Assembly: GCA_963576785.1 (NCBI GenBank)
Contig: OY756140.1
Span: 4,030,001-4,094,000 of the forward strand
Reading direction: 5' to 3'
DNA: 64,000 nucleotides
Source: Chlorophyllum brunneum
Lineage: Eukaryota > Basidiomycota > Agaricomycetes > Agaricales > Agaricaceae
Shown: positions 24,292-35,768 of the stretch, in pieces
Layout: each line of letters starts with the position of its first letter
Numbering within the stretch: the first letter of the stretch is position 1
The notes under the pieces: model-generated
What the model saw: the letters and a program-made list of their open reading frames with translations, nothing else
The model's database searches: none
Told to the model about the DNA's origin: nothing
Made by a program: the position numbers and the translations under genes

Positions 24292-25134
24292 TTACGGCTG
24301 CTCCCTCGCAGCTTTAATATCCTTAACCCTCTTCCTCACTTCCTCCCGTCTCACATGCCCAACCTCTTTCGCATCATTCCTCGCTTTAGCGAGATTACCA
24401 ACCGCAGCCTGATGTGCTTTTTCCATCCGAAAAGGAAAAAGAAACAAACTAGGATACAAACCCCCTATCAACACAACAAATCCAAACGCCAAAACCAATC
24501 TATCTTTCGGACCTTGTGCGGAACGTTCGAATTCTGAGTTTTCACGTTGACGATTTTGTGTGTCGAAATCTTGTCGTTGACGTTTTGTGTAAGAGGAATG
24601 TTGGGATGTACGACGACGACGATGGATTTCGGTTAGGTATGGATCGAAACCGGATCCATGGCCGTACCAATTTGGTGAAACGACACCGTTGTGGGTGAGG
24701 GGATAACGAAGGGAGTTGTAGGCGGAGAGGATGGATTGGAAACGAGTGTTTCGGTGGGAATGGGATGGGGTATGTGAACGGGCGAGTGGTGAATCAGGGT
24801 GATGATATCGTACGAGTTCATAATCTACCACTGAATTAGTAAAAGTAGAGAGAGTGTGGTGAGATGTACATCGGGATTTGATATCTGAAGCTGAGGCTCC
24901 GGTGGGAAGATGGAAGATTTCGTGAGGAGTTGGATGGGAATGTGTAGGGAATGGAAATGGATGTTTGGAGTCGTTTGTGCCGAGATGATGTGACCCTGAG
25001 ATTGTTGTTGCGCGTCGACGGACGATGGTGGGTAGTGTGTGTGCTGAACGGAGAGAGGGCAAGGACATGAGAGAGGGGCGTTGAGCCGGATTAGTCCGAA
25101 GAGAAGTGGTCGGGTGTGATCGAACCCCGGCCAT
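24292..25134 (-). CDS. J-domain (DnaJ/HSP40-type) protein with C-terminal membrane anchor
   Basis: Co-chaperone-like protein. Two exons, 25134-24870 and 24824-24292, are joined by a 45-nt intron that rebuilds the J-domain: EIFHLPTGASASDIKSRYYE followed by LVRYHHPDSPLA, with the invariant HPD tripeptide needed to stimulate HSP70 ATPase. The N-terminus (MAGVRSHPTTSLRTNP, then RRRATTISG) is rich in Arg and Ser and acid-free, fitting a mitochondrial presequence. Near the C-terminus RLVLAFGFVVLIGGLYPSLF is a membrane segment followed by a basic tail. A location in the mitochondrial inner membrane is plausible but inferred. The start is only 49 bp from the stop of the upstream 2OG oxygenase gene. 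Confidence 0.85.
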   Translation of the reverse strand: MAGVRSHPTTSLRTNPAQRPSLMSLPSLRSAHTLPTIVRRRATTISGSHHLGTNDSKHPFPFPTHSHPTPHEIFHLPTGASASDIKSRCTSHHTLSTFTNSVVDYELVRYHHPDSPLARSHTPSHSHRNTRFQSILSAYNSLRYPLTHNGVVSPNWYGHGSGFDPYLTEIHRRRRTSQHSSYTKRQRQDFDTQNRQRENSEFERSAQGPKDRLVLAFGFVVLIGGLYPSLFLFPFRMEKAHQAAVGNLAKARNDAKEVGHVRREEVRKRVKDIKAAREQP

Positions 25135-25183
25135 CAACAGAGATACAATACTAGTATATATCTTTGTAACCGCAAAAACAGAT

Positions 25184-26679
25184 TCACCAACCAGAATAAT
25201 CTTCCTCCATCCTGTCTCCCAAATTTCTCCTATACCAATGAGGTGCCTCTTCAGGACGCGCAATAGCCGCAACAACACAAAGGTGATGATAAAAATGTTC
25301 CAAACTCGGCTCATTCCCATAAACAAACCCAGCAGATCTATCAACTTGTTCTTCATTCGGTTCCCTAACCCATTCCACCTCAAGCGATCGATAAAATTCA
25401 CCCGTCCCATCTTGATAACTATACCAGTTGCTGTAAACATTCCCTACCAGCGGCTTTGGATTAGTATCCCAAACCAAAAACGATCCTTGACGATATTCTC
25501 CAATCATACTCAACCCATCCCTTTCTTCATACATATTTTCATTCCCCGTCACGATCGTTTTAGATAAAACACGAAAAGGACCTTTTTGGTTTTGATCTTG
25601 AGTGGGATCTCCGGAAGGGAGTGGTTCAAAGTAGAGAAGGAAGAAATCAAAATCGATGCCGAGGGATGTGAGGATTTGAATGAGAGTTATATCTGAACCT
25701 TTAAGTTGGAGTTTGTGTGGTTGGAGAATGGCGCATTCGAATGGATAGGTGTGTTCGAGACCGAATCCTAGGAAAGGATGTGCTTGACGTGTGGTTTCGC
25801 CCTCGAGACAAGCTCGGAGAGCGGTTTTGAATGGATGTTCGAATTGGGTGCTGATGGGTGTTTGAAGGATTGGTGCACCTTTTGTTGAGTCGAAGTAGAG
25901 ATTGTATGTGATGGTCACTCGATGTCCAGATTCCACAGGAACCACTTCATGCTCAACGTCGCTGAAGAATGCGATATAGGCCGCGGATGGAACAGGAGTC
26001 TCTTGTAGTAAAACGGATCCGTTGAACGCATACTCACGACCACGATGTCTCAGAAGCAGATTCCCTCCCTCATGCGAGAATGGCAAAACCACAACAAGGG
26101 AACCGAACATATCTTGACTGCGCGGAGTATCCTGATGAGCCTTGAAGAACGAGCCCTCTCCTACAACAAAGTCAGCTCCATCCACACCATGAAAAATGTC
26201 ATTTCATACCATACACATTGAGCTTATACACCTCGAACCGAATACCTTTATCAAGTGATCCCCAAGGAAACAACCCCGCTACGATCTCTTCCATCGATTC
26301 CCCACTGTCAGGATTAAACGTCCAAAAGAATTCACCTCTATCCAATTTTCTAGCCCTACGATAAGTCAAATCCAACACGTCTTTTTGGTTTAATCCGAAA
26401 GTCGCAGGTTTGCATGCGTTGTTGAGTTCTTCTGCTTGAGTAGGAGTAATTGAGAATAGATTTATGGCACTATGTAACACGTAAATGGTGGTAGGACTAG
26501 GAGAATTGGAGTGCGTACCCGTATAACCCCTCTTGTAATTTATAAACGAGAGTAGAATCTTCGTGGGATAGAGGAATGATTCCAAAAGTCCAAGGTTCGT
26601 GAAGAACGACTTTATTGGTTAGGGCATCACGAAGAACTTGGATAGTATTATCCGTGTCGGCGTGGGGTTGTTCAGCCAT
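25184..26679 (-). CDS. 2OG-Fe(II) oxygenase (prolyl-4-hydroxylase-like), copy 1
   Basis: Non-haem iron dioxygenase of about 465 residues. Exons are 26679-26519, 26469-26210 and 26160-25184, with two 49-nt introns in phase. The N-terminal region ends in the family block ACKPATFGLNQKDVLDLTYR. The double-stranded beta-helix shows GSFFKAHQDTPRSQDMFGSL (His and Asp iron ligands), GNLLLRHRGREYAF, AYIAFFSDVEHEVVPV (distal His) and GHRVTITYNLYF (2-oxoglutarate-binding Arg). These residues indicate an active site; the substrate is unknown. This type is multi-copy in many Agaricomycetes. Here there are two further copies (27275-28726, 59181-60667) and two relics. Confidence 0.9.
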
Positions 26680-27274
26680 GGTTGCTTCCAGGAAGGTGTT
26701 CGGTCATAGATCTGCTTCGAGTGTTAAATACGACGCCTTGGGTCCTAGCTATTGATGTGAGTCAGATTTCATTGTGAGACAAAGGTCTCGAACTTGAATA
26801 GAAGAACCCTGAACTATATACGAGCACACATGCTATATATGTACGGGACCCTCATGCTTATTCGGTTCCAATGTGGGAGGGAATTTCACGAGTGAAGTTT
26901 ATTGACTCGTAGAGATCTTTTCACGTGGAGATTTCACATTTAATGAAAGATGCGAGTCAAGAGTTGGAAAATGACATGATCGCCGGTAATTCACGATTTT
27001 AGGAATTAGTCAAGTGAACCTTGAAATGTGTAAAGGAAAACCTACTGTATATATGTATTCTGCCAGTGATGATGATCATTTTGGAATGAGGTAGCCTTTA
27101 CGGGGGGGGAGTCGGAGGAGTTCCTACTGAGATTGTGGCCGGTATTAGCAGATTGACCTTCGCGGGTGGCAAATATTTGAATGCCTGTTGCAACGGCCAT
27201 CTACGAGGCATAAAAAATTGATATGATAAAGCCAGGAGATATATTCACTATACTATTACAGCCAACCCGCCATC
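26680..27274. other. Promoter/intergenic region between 2OG copies 1 and 2
   Basis: Contains the promoter of copy 1 and the 3' flank of copy 2. A G run of eight (27101-27110 region) is the only notable element. Confidence 0.35.
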
Positions 27275-28726
27275 TCAATCATCCATTTCGTCAGAAATGG
27301 AACCTGCATCTCCACCTTGTTCAGGACGTGCAATAGTTGCAACAACACAGAGCTGATGATAGAAATACTCCAAACCCGCTTCATTTCCATATGCAACCGT
27401 AACGGACTGGTAAACATGTTCTGATCGATAACACTCATGGTCCTCCAGATAGGAAGCATACCAATCACTATCGAAAGAATCCTCTACCACATCCTCAGAA
27501 TCGTTATTGAACGATTCTCTTCTATCAGCAATCACATCAAATGAGCTCTCTTGGTCATAACCGAACCTATCTTGATTTCCCCTGATGATAGTTTGCGACA
27601 AGAGACGAAATGGACATTTACGTCCACGGGGTAAAGGCCATTCGAAATAAAGTACATAGAACCGGAATTTGACGCCGAGGTCTGAGAGGATTTGGATCAG
27701 GATTGCATCTGATCCTTTGGGTTTGAGTTCTTTGGAATCGAAAAACGCGGAATGGAAGAAATTGGACTCGGATAGGAGTGTTCGAGACTAAATCCGAGGA
27801 AAGGATGTGCGCGTCGTGTAGTTTCGTTTTTGAGACAAGCCCTAAGAGCCGTTTTGATAGGATGTTCGAATTGGGTGCTTGAAGGATTGGTGCACCCTTT
27901 TTCGGGTCAAAGTAGAGATTGTATGTGACGGTCACCCGATAGCCAGATTCAACAGGAGTCACTTCATGCTCAACGTCGCTGAAGAATGCGATATAGGCAG
28001 CAGATGGAACGGGAGTCTCTTGGAGTAACGGGGATCCATTAAACGCATACTCGCGGCCATGATGTCTCAGAAGCAAGTTTCCTCCTTTGTGCGAGAATGG
28101 GAAAACGACAACAAGCGAACCGAACATACCTTGACTACGCGGTGTATGCTGATGAGTCTTGAAGAACGAACCCTTTCCTACAACATAGTCGGCTCCGCCC
28201 ACACCATAAGAGGTCATTGCATACCATATACATTGAGCTTATACAACTCGAAGCGGACGCCCTTGTCGAGTGACTTCCACGGAAAGAGTCCAGCAACTAT
28301 CTTCTGGATGATATCCCCACTGTCAGGGTTAAATCCCCAAAAGAAATCACCTATATCCAGCTTTCCAGCTTTACGATAGCTCAAGTCCAAAACGTCTTTC
28401 TGGTTCAGGCCAAAAGTTGCAGGTTTGCAAGCATTGCTAAGTTCTTCTCCCTGAGCAGAGGTAGTCGAGAATAAATCTATCGCGCTAAACCACAGTTTGA
28501 ATGGTGATAGGATTGCGGGAAGGGGGGTAAATCATGGTGCTTACCTGAAGATCCCGTCTTGCCGTTTATAAAATAGAGTAGACTCTGCGCGAGATAGGGG
28601 AATGACGTCGGATGTCCAGGGTTCATGGAGGACATTTTTATTGGTTAGAGCATCACGAAGAACTTGGACAGTATAGTCCGTGTTGATGCTAGGAGAGGCG
28701 TGAGGCTGGTTGATAATCTCGGTCAT
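27275..28726 (-). pseudogene. 2OG-Fe(II) oxygenase copy 2 (frameshifted)
   Basis: Tandem copy of the gene at 25184-26679, with the same three-exon layout. The start is MTEIINQPHASPSINTDYTV at 28726, and the iron-ligand exon is well preserved (GSFFKTHQHTPRSQGMFGSL). Note that the aspartate ligand of HxD is His here (HQH instead of HQD), itself an inactivating change. Downstream of GAPILQAP the frame is lost: relative to copy 1 ten bases are missing at about 27875, between two TGGGTG repeats. The C-terminal part (27601-27275) reads in another frame and retains YGNEAGLEYFYHQLCVVATI. Ligand loss plus frameshift make this a pseudogene. Confidence 0.85.
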
Positions 28727-28859
28727 GTTTATGTGCTTGGAGGTCTTGTTCACTCGCGTAGCCTGAGTCAAATTTCATTATGAGACATATTTGAGGATCT
28801 GAATGGTCGACTGGACCCTGGACCACGTAAGGTCTAACATGCTATATAACTTCACGGAA

Positions 28860-29060
28860 GAAAAGTGGTCCTTGACCTTGTCGGAATGCGCGTTGGTTGT
28901 AACAACACGAAACCGATGGTAGAAGAACCAGAGACTTGGTTAGCTTCCATAGGCAATCGCAATGGACCTGTCAACATGGGGTCTGTGTTGAGCTCCGTCA
29001 GCCACGCTATGAGTAGGGGTTGGTTACGACCGGGCTGGACATATAGTAACACCATTAGCT
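28860..29060 (-). pseudogene. 2OG oxygenase C-terminal relic
   Basis: Read on the minus strand across small frame changes, this stretch gives HVDRSIAIAYGS, PSLWFFYHRF and VVTTNAHSD. These match the C-terminal block of the family (YVDKSLGLAYGNEPT..YFYHHLCVVATIARPE). Only this C-terminal 60 codons or so is recognisable. It lies directly upstream of copy 2 in the same orientation, so it is a leftover of a third tandem unit. Confidence 0.65.
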
Positions 29061-30713
29061 ATTTGCAAGATCCTCCCCAAGCTCTTCAACAGGATTCCTA
29101 TCCCGGATCAAGTATGTAGGCTGTCCGCAATCATATCGAGTGAACTGTCACCTTCCCGCTCGTGCATATCTTTGTTTCCGTGGACCTGTGAAATGGCGAT
29201 TTGATGCCTGAAGTTGTGAGATGCGGGTGTGAAGGGGGCTGGTAGACCCCAGTAAGCATCCCATCCCTGGGCCACATCATCTCCATATTACCCTCCATGA
29301 ATAACTGAGGTAGCTTGCTGCACTTTACAAAAACCCATCAGGATATCCTCTAGAAGTTGATATTGACGCGAAGTAATTGGTTTCACAATTTCGTGCCGTG
29401 TTCACAAAGGGGGATACGAACGGTTGTTGACTTCACCGGTGCTGCCCGAGTTGTGAGTCCTTCTCTTGAAGCCTTCATAAACGTTTAATTCCAAGACGGG
29501 ACGTGCTCCGTTTGTCGACTAGCATCAGCTTGTCCTTCGCTTGCGAGGTGGCGGGTAGCCAGCGTCCGATCTCCTACTGGAGGAGACTTGAATGCCAGCT
29601 CCTCGGCAATACTGCGGGACTACCAATACTGCGTCGCCTATTGTAGAGATACTACGTTTTCCTTGCTCCGAATTGACACTTTGTTCCAATCACACTGACT
29701 GTCATCCTGTTACCCGACATCAGTGGAGGTCACCCACCTAAAGGTCCGCCAACAGGCTAGTACTCCTATCAACGTCACTACGCATCATCTAGTCGCTTTC
29801 GTATTGATCCTCAAATTTTCTCGGGGTTCGGTCTGGGTGTATGAGATACTTGAGCATCTTGATGTTACAGGTTATGGCAATCTGGACACTGGCACTGCTT
29901 TCGGTGCCACTGCAACGTCGATTATAGGCGATAAAGAGAGTTCATCAGTCGCGCTGCGGTCTCGTTACAGTATGCTTTGATACTTAGTGGTGATGATGTA
30001 GCAGAGAGAGTACGTGCCTAAGTCCTCTCTGCGGGGAAAGGATACTGATCAGTCCGTTCTACGGGATTCATTGATCCATAAATGAGGATAAAGCATGAAG
30101 GTGAGTCTGGATACTGATCTCATCCCATATACTCATGGAGCGAGTGAGAGAGCCTCTAAGCCCGAAGTAGATTTATGTAATAACTCACGTTGTTTAACCC
30201 AGTCGACAGGGTCATGATCTTGTAGATGAGTAGAAATTATCACTGCTACTACTACCACAAGTGAGACCCAGCTGGCTCTACTTGGTATGTATATCTGGTT
30301 TTCCGTCGCCCACAAAGCGCTTTCTACTTTGACACTGAGTTATAGAGCATGCCTCACATCAGAACATGACCAAAGTGTGAATATATGAAGAATGCTAGCA
30401 GAGCTTGTCGGGTCACTGACTGGAGCCTATTATACTTCACACATAGCGATCCTTCACTTTCCATTAGGCCCAATGTCCATCGAGCATGACAGATGCAAGG
30501 AGTACGCAACAACGTGAAGTGCCTGATAAATGACCGGGTATCACAAGATAGCCGGCCCGGTGCTCCCAGAAAATTGCCGAGCGCGTCTAGTCGGACCTCT
30601 GTAAGTCTAGTGTTACAGTCATCGTTTGTTTGTAGATCGTCCTCCAAGGTAAGTAGTCCCAGCACTTGATATAATCTAAAATCTGAAAAGACCCTAGCCA
30701 CAGGGATTGGGGA
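29061..30713. other. Gene-poor stretch
   Basis: About 1.65 kb without a supported gene. Open frames at 29723-29980 (plus) and 30133-30701 (minus) have no recognisable motif or consistent splice partners. The last 200 bp should hold the thioesterase promoter. Confidence 0.4.
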
Positions 30714-31758
30714 ATGTCGTCCGCTTTCTTCTCACGTGTTGCATCAAGAACCAGAATTTCATTTTCATCCAGGAATAATCTCCGTTTCTCTTCTAATGCA
30801 ACCGGAGGAGCAGGTCCACGTCCAAGGACATATCGTCCCCTAACGACGCTTTCCGCGGCGGTAGCCCTTTCCCTTGGTGCCTATACCCTAGGCGCGATAT
30901 ACCCCCCTAGTGCTATATCCTTTCTATTCCCCCGACCAGCACCAGGACCTCCAGCTCACTCAAACTCTCCAGAGTCCGTGGCCTATATAGAAGAGCTCGA
31001 GGACAAGCTCCAGAATCTACCACAACTACAAAGATTACGACACGCTCCGGATACGACTGAGTGGTACGAAACACGTCCTTACAAGAATTTTCCGGAAGAG
31101 CGACGAGTCAACAATTTGTCTGCTGGAGCGTTGCGGGGTCCCGGAAAGCTCGCTTGTATACCATTAATTCGGGCGAAGAAGGATGAGACTGAGAGCGTTG
31201 TGTTCATTCATGTTGGCAGGGGACTGTGTGGTCATGATGGAATTATCCATGGAGGTCTTCTAGCGACCCTACTGGACGAGACCCTAGCCAGGACGGTGAG
31301 CTCCTTCTTTTTATTGGCGATTTTGAGCTAACCTCTCGTTCACTGATCTCTTCAGGCTATCATCAACTTGCCTGAAAAGGTGGGCGTGACTGCAAAATTG
31401 TCATTAAACTATCGCGCTCCGACTCGTGCAGATCAGGTAAGGATACCATAGCCTCAATCGTTGTGTGATCTCACTCTCCATAGTTTATCGTGATAAGGAC
31501 GTCCCTGGTTGAAGCCAAAGGTCGGAAGACGGTGGTTAAGGGTCGGGTTGAAGATCTGGAGGGTTTGCTGTTGGTTGAGGCAGAGTACGTGGCTCTTCCA
31601 TCCAACTTTATAGAAAGCTGACCTTTCGCAGGGGTACATTCGTTCAACCGCGTTACGCTAAATTGCTCAACACGAAGGCATTGAGGGAGGCGATAGGCGA
31701 AGCCCCCAAGGAACCCATTCTGCTGGCAGATGGAGAGAAAATAAAGCCCCCTAGGTAG
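30714..31758 (+). CDS. PaaI/THEM4-type hotdog-fold thioesterase, probably mitochondrial
   Basis: Acyl-CoA thioesterase-like protein of 296 residues. Four exons add up in phase: 30714-31295, 31356-31436, 31484-31584 and 31632-31758. The N-terminus MSSAFFSRVASRTRISFSSR is a mitochondrial-type presequence, followed by a hydrophobic segment (LSAAVALSLGAYTLGAIYPP). The hotdog domain shows GHDGIIHGGLLATLLDETLA, where the HGG motif and the D/E of LLDE are the family's catalytic and CoA-binding elements. Then comes KLSLNYRAPTRADQFIVIRT and RKTVVKGRVEDLEGLLLVEA. Likely role: hydrolysis of acyl-CoA in mitochondria. Substrate chain length cannot be told. Confidence 0.9.
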
Positions 31759-33126
31759 AAAGTGGAACAGTATGATCGCAGTCCGATGCGCTGCATCGGA
31801 TTTAAAGTCTTATCGACACACTATAAACCCTACTGTGATATTATTGTATTTTCACGATAATAATTCAATGGTACACGGACCTCTTGACTGACCGGACCAG
31901 TATTTGGGGTAATGGGTACTTGAGTGGTGCGGGGATATGATCCGTCGGATGCGTGAGACGACCGCAACCCCGACGAGATCCCGGGAGCGGTGGAGTAACG
32001 ATCTTACATCGGTATATACTTAGATCCGAATCGAACGACGATGCACATATGCTATGCCCTTAATTGACTATCGTACTCCCATGAGTTCTCAGTCAAGGGG
32101 TAGGACGAATGAGAGAATCCTTCGATATCATGATGAACATTCAAGCTCTGGTTGTCACACTGTCCAACTATCCCGAAAGCATCACATTCCGTTGGTTAGA
32201 TACCGAGACTAGCCGTGTGAATTATTATAGTTCAGATGCTCGGCGACTGGTTCCATAGTTGTCAACATCCCACACACGACGGTTCTGTTTCCCTTGCGGA
32301 GCACAGACTAGGAGATGTGCAACACATCGATCACACTAGTGAATTAATCCCTTGGAAACGATTAACAAATCCTCCATCATTTCAGTCACCCGCTAATGAT
32401 GAGACTAGTACCCCCATCACTACACTTGGATGAAACCTCATCTCACTTGGGAAAAAAGTGCCCCAGTACTTAGATACCCAGTTACCCCGAAAATATAGCA
32501 CACGGGACAGTACTTCCTGGCTCCTTCTGGCTTGCAGTGGAATAAGTCTCTCACCCTTAACAGCGTGCATCAGCGGCACTAGCGTCACTGCTTCGGCGTA
32601 CATACCATCAGATGTGCGACGGCCGTATTCATTCATACCATCAGACAGGAGTCGCTCGACGTTCTGCATCTGACTCTGGTCTATATTTGTTTCCCTTCCC
32701 ACCATCAAACCATAGCTTTCGCTTCCGGCCCTTCCTCTTTCGTGTTCTTAAATCGTCCTCTCCCCCGCCTTGATCTTGGACGGCCGCCTCTGCATTGTGA
32801 TATTCTGAGAAATCACACAAATTACTCTTCGTACAGTGCCTAATAGCACTTCATCTATCACTTTCATGACTTCCTCGGCGTTTGCATCGAGCCATAAACC
32901 CACATCATCTTCGTCTTCAACATCGAGCCAAGGAAACCGTATGAACAAGTCCACATCCGCAGTTACTCTCCCTACCAGTTATCGTGAGCATTCATACCTG
33001 TGCGTAAGTGACAATGACTAATTGGTTTAATGACTCCAGACTATGAAAGGAAGAGCGCTGTCAAACCAGCACAACTGACGGAATCCCAAGTATTGGAGTC
33101 AAGACGACATTTCACACAAAAGGTTC
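31759..33126. other. Intergenic region with a possible short gene remnant
   Basis: Between 32960 and 32740 on the minus strand there is a protein-like stretch, LFIRFPWLDVEDEDDVGLWL followed by DANAEEVMKVIDEVLLGT, with a possible 45-nt intron and then a very basic tail. No start, domain or complete exon set could be established, so I do not call a gene. The rest shows nothing. Confidence 0.35.
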
Positions 33127-34764
33127 GTGAACAGGTTTCTGGCTCTCTGCTGTGAGTCTAAAGGAAAAATATGCGTTCAGGATACTATGCAAGCTATGAC
33201 AAAGATTGGGAAAACACACAAATCCAATTTCTCAGTTACATCCTTGTTAGGCGCACATCAGGGTAGTGGTGGGACGAGTGGATTCGGCTCCAAGTCTCGC
33301 CACCGTGATCCGTGGTCGATGTCAAGTTCGGACGGCCTCCGTGCGCAATTTAGCGGCAGTAGTCAGGAACCATGTCCAATATCGCTGACTGGAAGCAATG
33401 ACGGAGGTGCCGTACAGAGAAAATTGGAAGCTCTAGAACCTTTGGACCTTACTGGGGAATTACGAAACCCGGCTTCGTCAATTTCGCTTAGGCTCAAGAT
33501 GCCTAAATTCAAAAGCATAGGACGTCCAAAGAGTTCCAATGGGGGCCAACCTCATTCGCCAGCATCTGCTTCCAGAGCGCAACCACCATTCACACTCCAT
33601 TCCACCACTCCTAGTTTTCGCCCACGACTATCCAATGATACTTTCGCTTTGGGAACAATGCCCTTTGAAAACAATAGTCCTTGTAATCATTACCTCATTC
33701 CTCATCAAACCCCAAATTTGGAAGAAAGTCGTAAAACGACCGCACCCGATCCAACTCCTCGCTCGACGACTTCATCGGTGTCCACAGACGAAGAGCGAGT
33801 GGTGTTGACGCCTACCACAATTAGATCGGGGCTGTTCCGGCACAAATCATCACCTGGTCTTCCGGAACTCTCACCGTCGCGACGAGATGAAGATAATTTA
33901 AAATACACCACGTTCCTGTGTGACAACGTGCCATCATCTGTGATACGCAGCGCCGAGTTCTCGAAGACCCGAACACGACCCTTTCCCACAATAACCCAAG
34001 ATGACATGTCACTCGACCTGCAGGGCCTGGCTGAAAAGCGCAAGTCTTTGAACCGTTTCAGCCGCCGTGCAAGTATTTCCGCTACCAGCATGTTGTCCTC
34101 TTCCTCATCAACCCCCTCAAAGCAATCAAGCTCATCCTCTCGCTTTGATGGTGATGATATCGACCATCGATCTTCTCTACACAGCACTCCCAATGCTCTC
34201 ACCGTGGCAGACCCCGGATATATAGAGATCCCTACCTCACCGTTGTCACCAATAACCTTTGAACCTATTCCTTCACCACACACCGACTCTACTCTTGTCC
34301 CATCACCAACTCTCACACTGACACATACACCCATACCGTCGGATGGTCTTAACGACGACGATAGCGCACCCACACCAATAGCGCTGGTCCATCCTGACAT
34401 GCCTTTCAACTCAATTGTGGAGACCTCGCACCTCGCACGAAACACTGCCGCATCATACTCAAATCCTCAGTCTCGTACTGCCTCACGAACCAATTCCTCG
34501 GAAATAGGCTCACGAGGATCGACACCTGACATGTTCTCACGACGGAGTGGTGGTGCCCGCAACACCATAAAGGCTACACCCGCACAAATAGCGAAATGGG
34601 AGGAAGATGAGAGGATGGTCACGAGGGATATCATGGAGCAGTATGCTGGAGAGGCGTATATTATTCGCTATGAGGCCAAGCAAAGCTGGATGGGAGTCTG
34701 GAATCGACAGAACATTAGCGATGTGATAGATGGTTTACGGGATTTGCGTTCTCCCAAGTTCTAG
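33127..34764 (+). CDS. Ser/Thr/Pro-rich protein of unknown function
   Basis: A single open frame of 545 codons. Most of it is low-complexity, rich in Ser, Pro, Thr and Arg, with runs such as SSSSTPSKQSSSSS, typical of intrinsically disordered fungal regulatory proteins. The only ordered-looking part is the C-terminal 70 residues (ATPAQIAKWEEDERMVTRDI, QSWMGVWNRQNISDVIDGLR). The long open frame and codon usage support a real gene. The start is uncertain: upstream exons or a later Met (33187, MQAMTKIGKT) are possible. I do not recognise a family, although the C-terminal helix is probably the conserved part. Confidence 0.7.
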   Translation: MNRFLALCCESKGKICVQDTMQAMTKIGKTHKSNFSVTSLLGAHQGSGGTSGFGSKSRHRDPWSMSSSDGLRAQFSGSSQEPCPISLTGSNDGGAVQRKLEALEPLDLTGELRNPASSISLRLKMPKFKSIGRPKSSNGGQPHSPASASRAQPPFTLHSTTPSFRPRLSNDTFALGTMPFENNSPCNHYLIPHQTPNLEESRKTTAPDPTPRSTTSSVSTDEERVVLTPTTIRSGLFRHKSSPGLPELSPSRRDEDNLKYTTFLCDNVPSSVIRSAEFSKTRTRPFPTITQDDMSLDLQGLAEKRKSLNRFSRRASISATSMLSSSSSTPSKQSSSSSRFDGDDIDHRSSLHSTPNALTVADPGYIEIPTSPLSPITFEPIPSPHTDSTLVPSPTLTLTHTPIPSDGLNDDDSAPTPIALVHPDMPFNSIVETSHLARNTAASYSNPQSRTASRTNSSEIGSRGSTPDMFSRRSGGARNTIKATPAQIAKWEEDERMVTRDIMEQYAGEAYIIRYEAKQSWMGVWNRQNISDVIDGLRDLRSPKF

Positions 34765-35309
34765 AACTTGGAGGGGGCGTTCGGGTGCTATTTGTCGATT
34801 GCATGCAACACACGGAATACGTTACTCGTTCATTTAATTACTGTAATTATGCCTCTAATGGTTCGTACATTCCCACCATTGATAAACTCTGGTTGTTGAT
34901 AAATTTGGGTGTCACTCTAGATAGTTTCTGTCGAATTTCAAGGACTCAGGAGTCAGGAGCTTAGTGTGTATCAATATGGGTGTTAGAAACCGTCACCGTA
35001 TCCAACGACAGCTCGACAACCTCTCAGAGGTTTGCGCACAGCAATCAGGGTCGTAACATCCCTTAGGCTTTATTCAGCAAGGAAAACGTCAATAGAAACC
35101 GCGCGGCCGAACAAGGCCTTGTGTTTTTGGCTTGGTACTTGCAGGGAAACGTGTTTGTCCTCCGTTGCCTTCCGTTTCACGCGGCTCATTCTTAGTCGCC
35201 GTAAAATTTGCCGTAAAAATTCAAGTCCCTTGTGTCTGGCAAATGTGAAATGACTAATTCATCCCGGACGAATGACACATGAAAATATTGTACAGATGCG
35301 TGCTTGGCC
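34765..35309. other. Convergent intergenic region
   Basis: Between two convergent 3' ends; no gene or repeat seen. Confidence 0.4.
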
Positions 35310-35768
35310 CTAAACGCCACCTTTGCGGTCCGTATTAAAGTCGCTGGTGCTTGGCTGATCCCAACTCTCATCGGGGATCGGACCTGGGGAGGTAGGCACA
35401 GTACTACTACCACTCCCCCCTCTTACTTCAGCGATTCCGCGCTCGAACTCTGCTCGACCTCGACGAGTAATTTCCCCATTTTCCTCTGCCCCACTGGTTC
35501 TGCTGCTGATCGTGTTATCGACTACGCTCATAGTCGAACCTCGAATTGCCTCCCCAATACCTTGAAAAATGTCGTCTAAGCATTTCAAGAGCAGATGCCA
35601 GGGCAGGTAGGCAAACCATGTATCATCCTCGCGACTCCTCTGTGATACGGCGTCAGTTCCATCAAGTCTCAGTGAAATGTTAGAAAGGACATACTTGATT
35701 TTGTTCCCAATAGTTGATCCCGGTTTGCTGGAACCGGATTCGTAAGGTGCTCCGTCTTGGTCGCTCAT
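35310..35768 (-). CDS. Small conserved fungal protein (stress-type, unknown)
   Basis: Open frame of 152 codons from MSDQDGAPYESGSSKPGSTI. The central part reads DDIFQGIGEAIRGSTMSVVD and the next EITRRGRAEFERGIAEVRG. This G-x-GE-x-RG-T and NDEIxRRG pattern is one I associate with a widespread family of small Agaricomycete proteins of unknown role. I chose the second Met (35768) because the 13 residues before it do not resemble the family. The product is hydrophilic, lacking signal peptide or membrane segment. Confidence 0.65.
   Translation of the reverse strand: MSDQDGAPYESGSSKPGSTIGNKIKYVLSNISLRLDGTDAVSQRSREDDTWFAYLPWHLLLKCLDDIFQGIGEAIRGSTMSVVDNTISSRTSGAEENGEITRRGRAEFERGIAEVRGGSGSSTVPTSPGPIPDESWDQPSTSDFNTDRKGGV

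Noticed and set aside
29723..29980. 85-codon plus-strand frame
   Set aside because: No recognisable similarity or exon partner; within a gene-poor stretch.
33705..34445. 246-codon minus-strand open frame
   Set aside because: Opposite-strand shadow of the Ser/Pro-rich gene at 33127-34764; no domain of its own.
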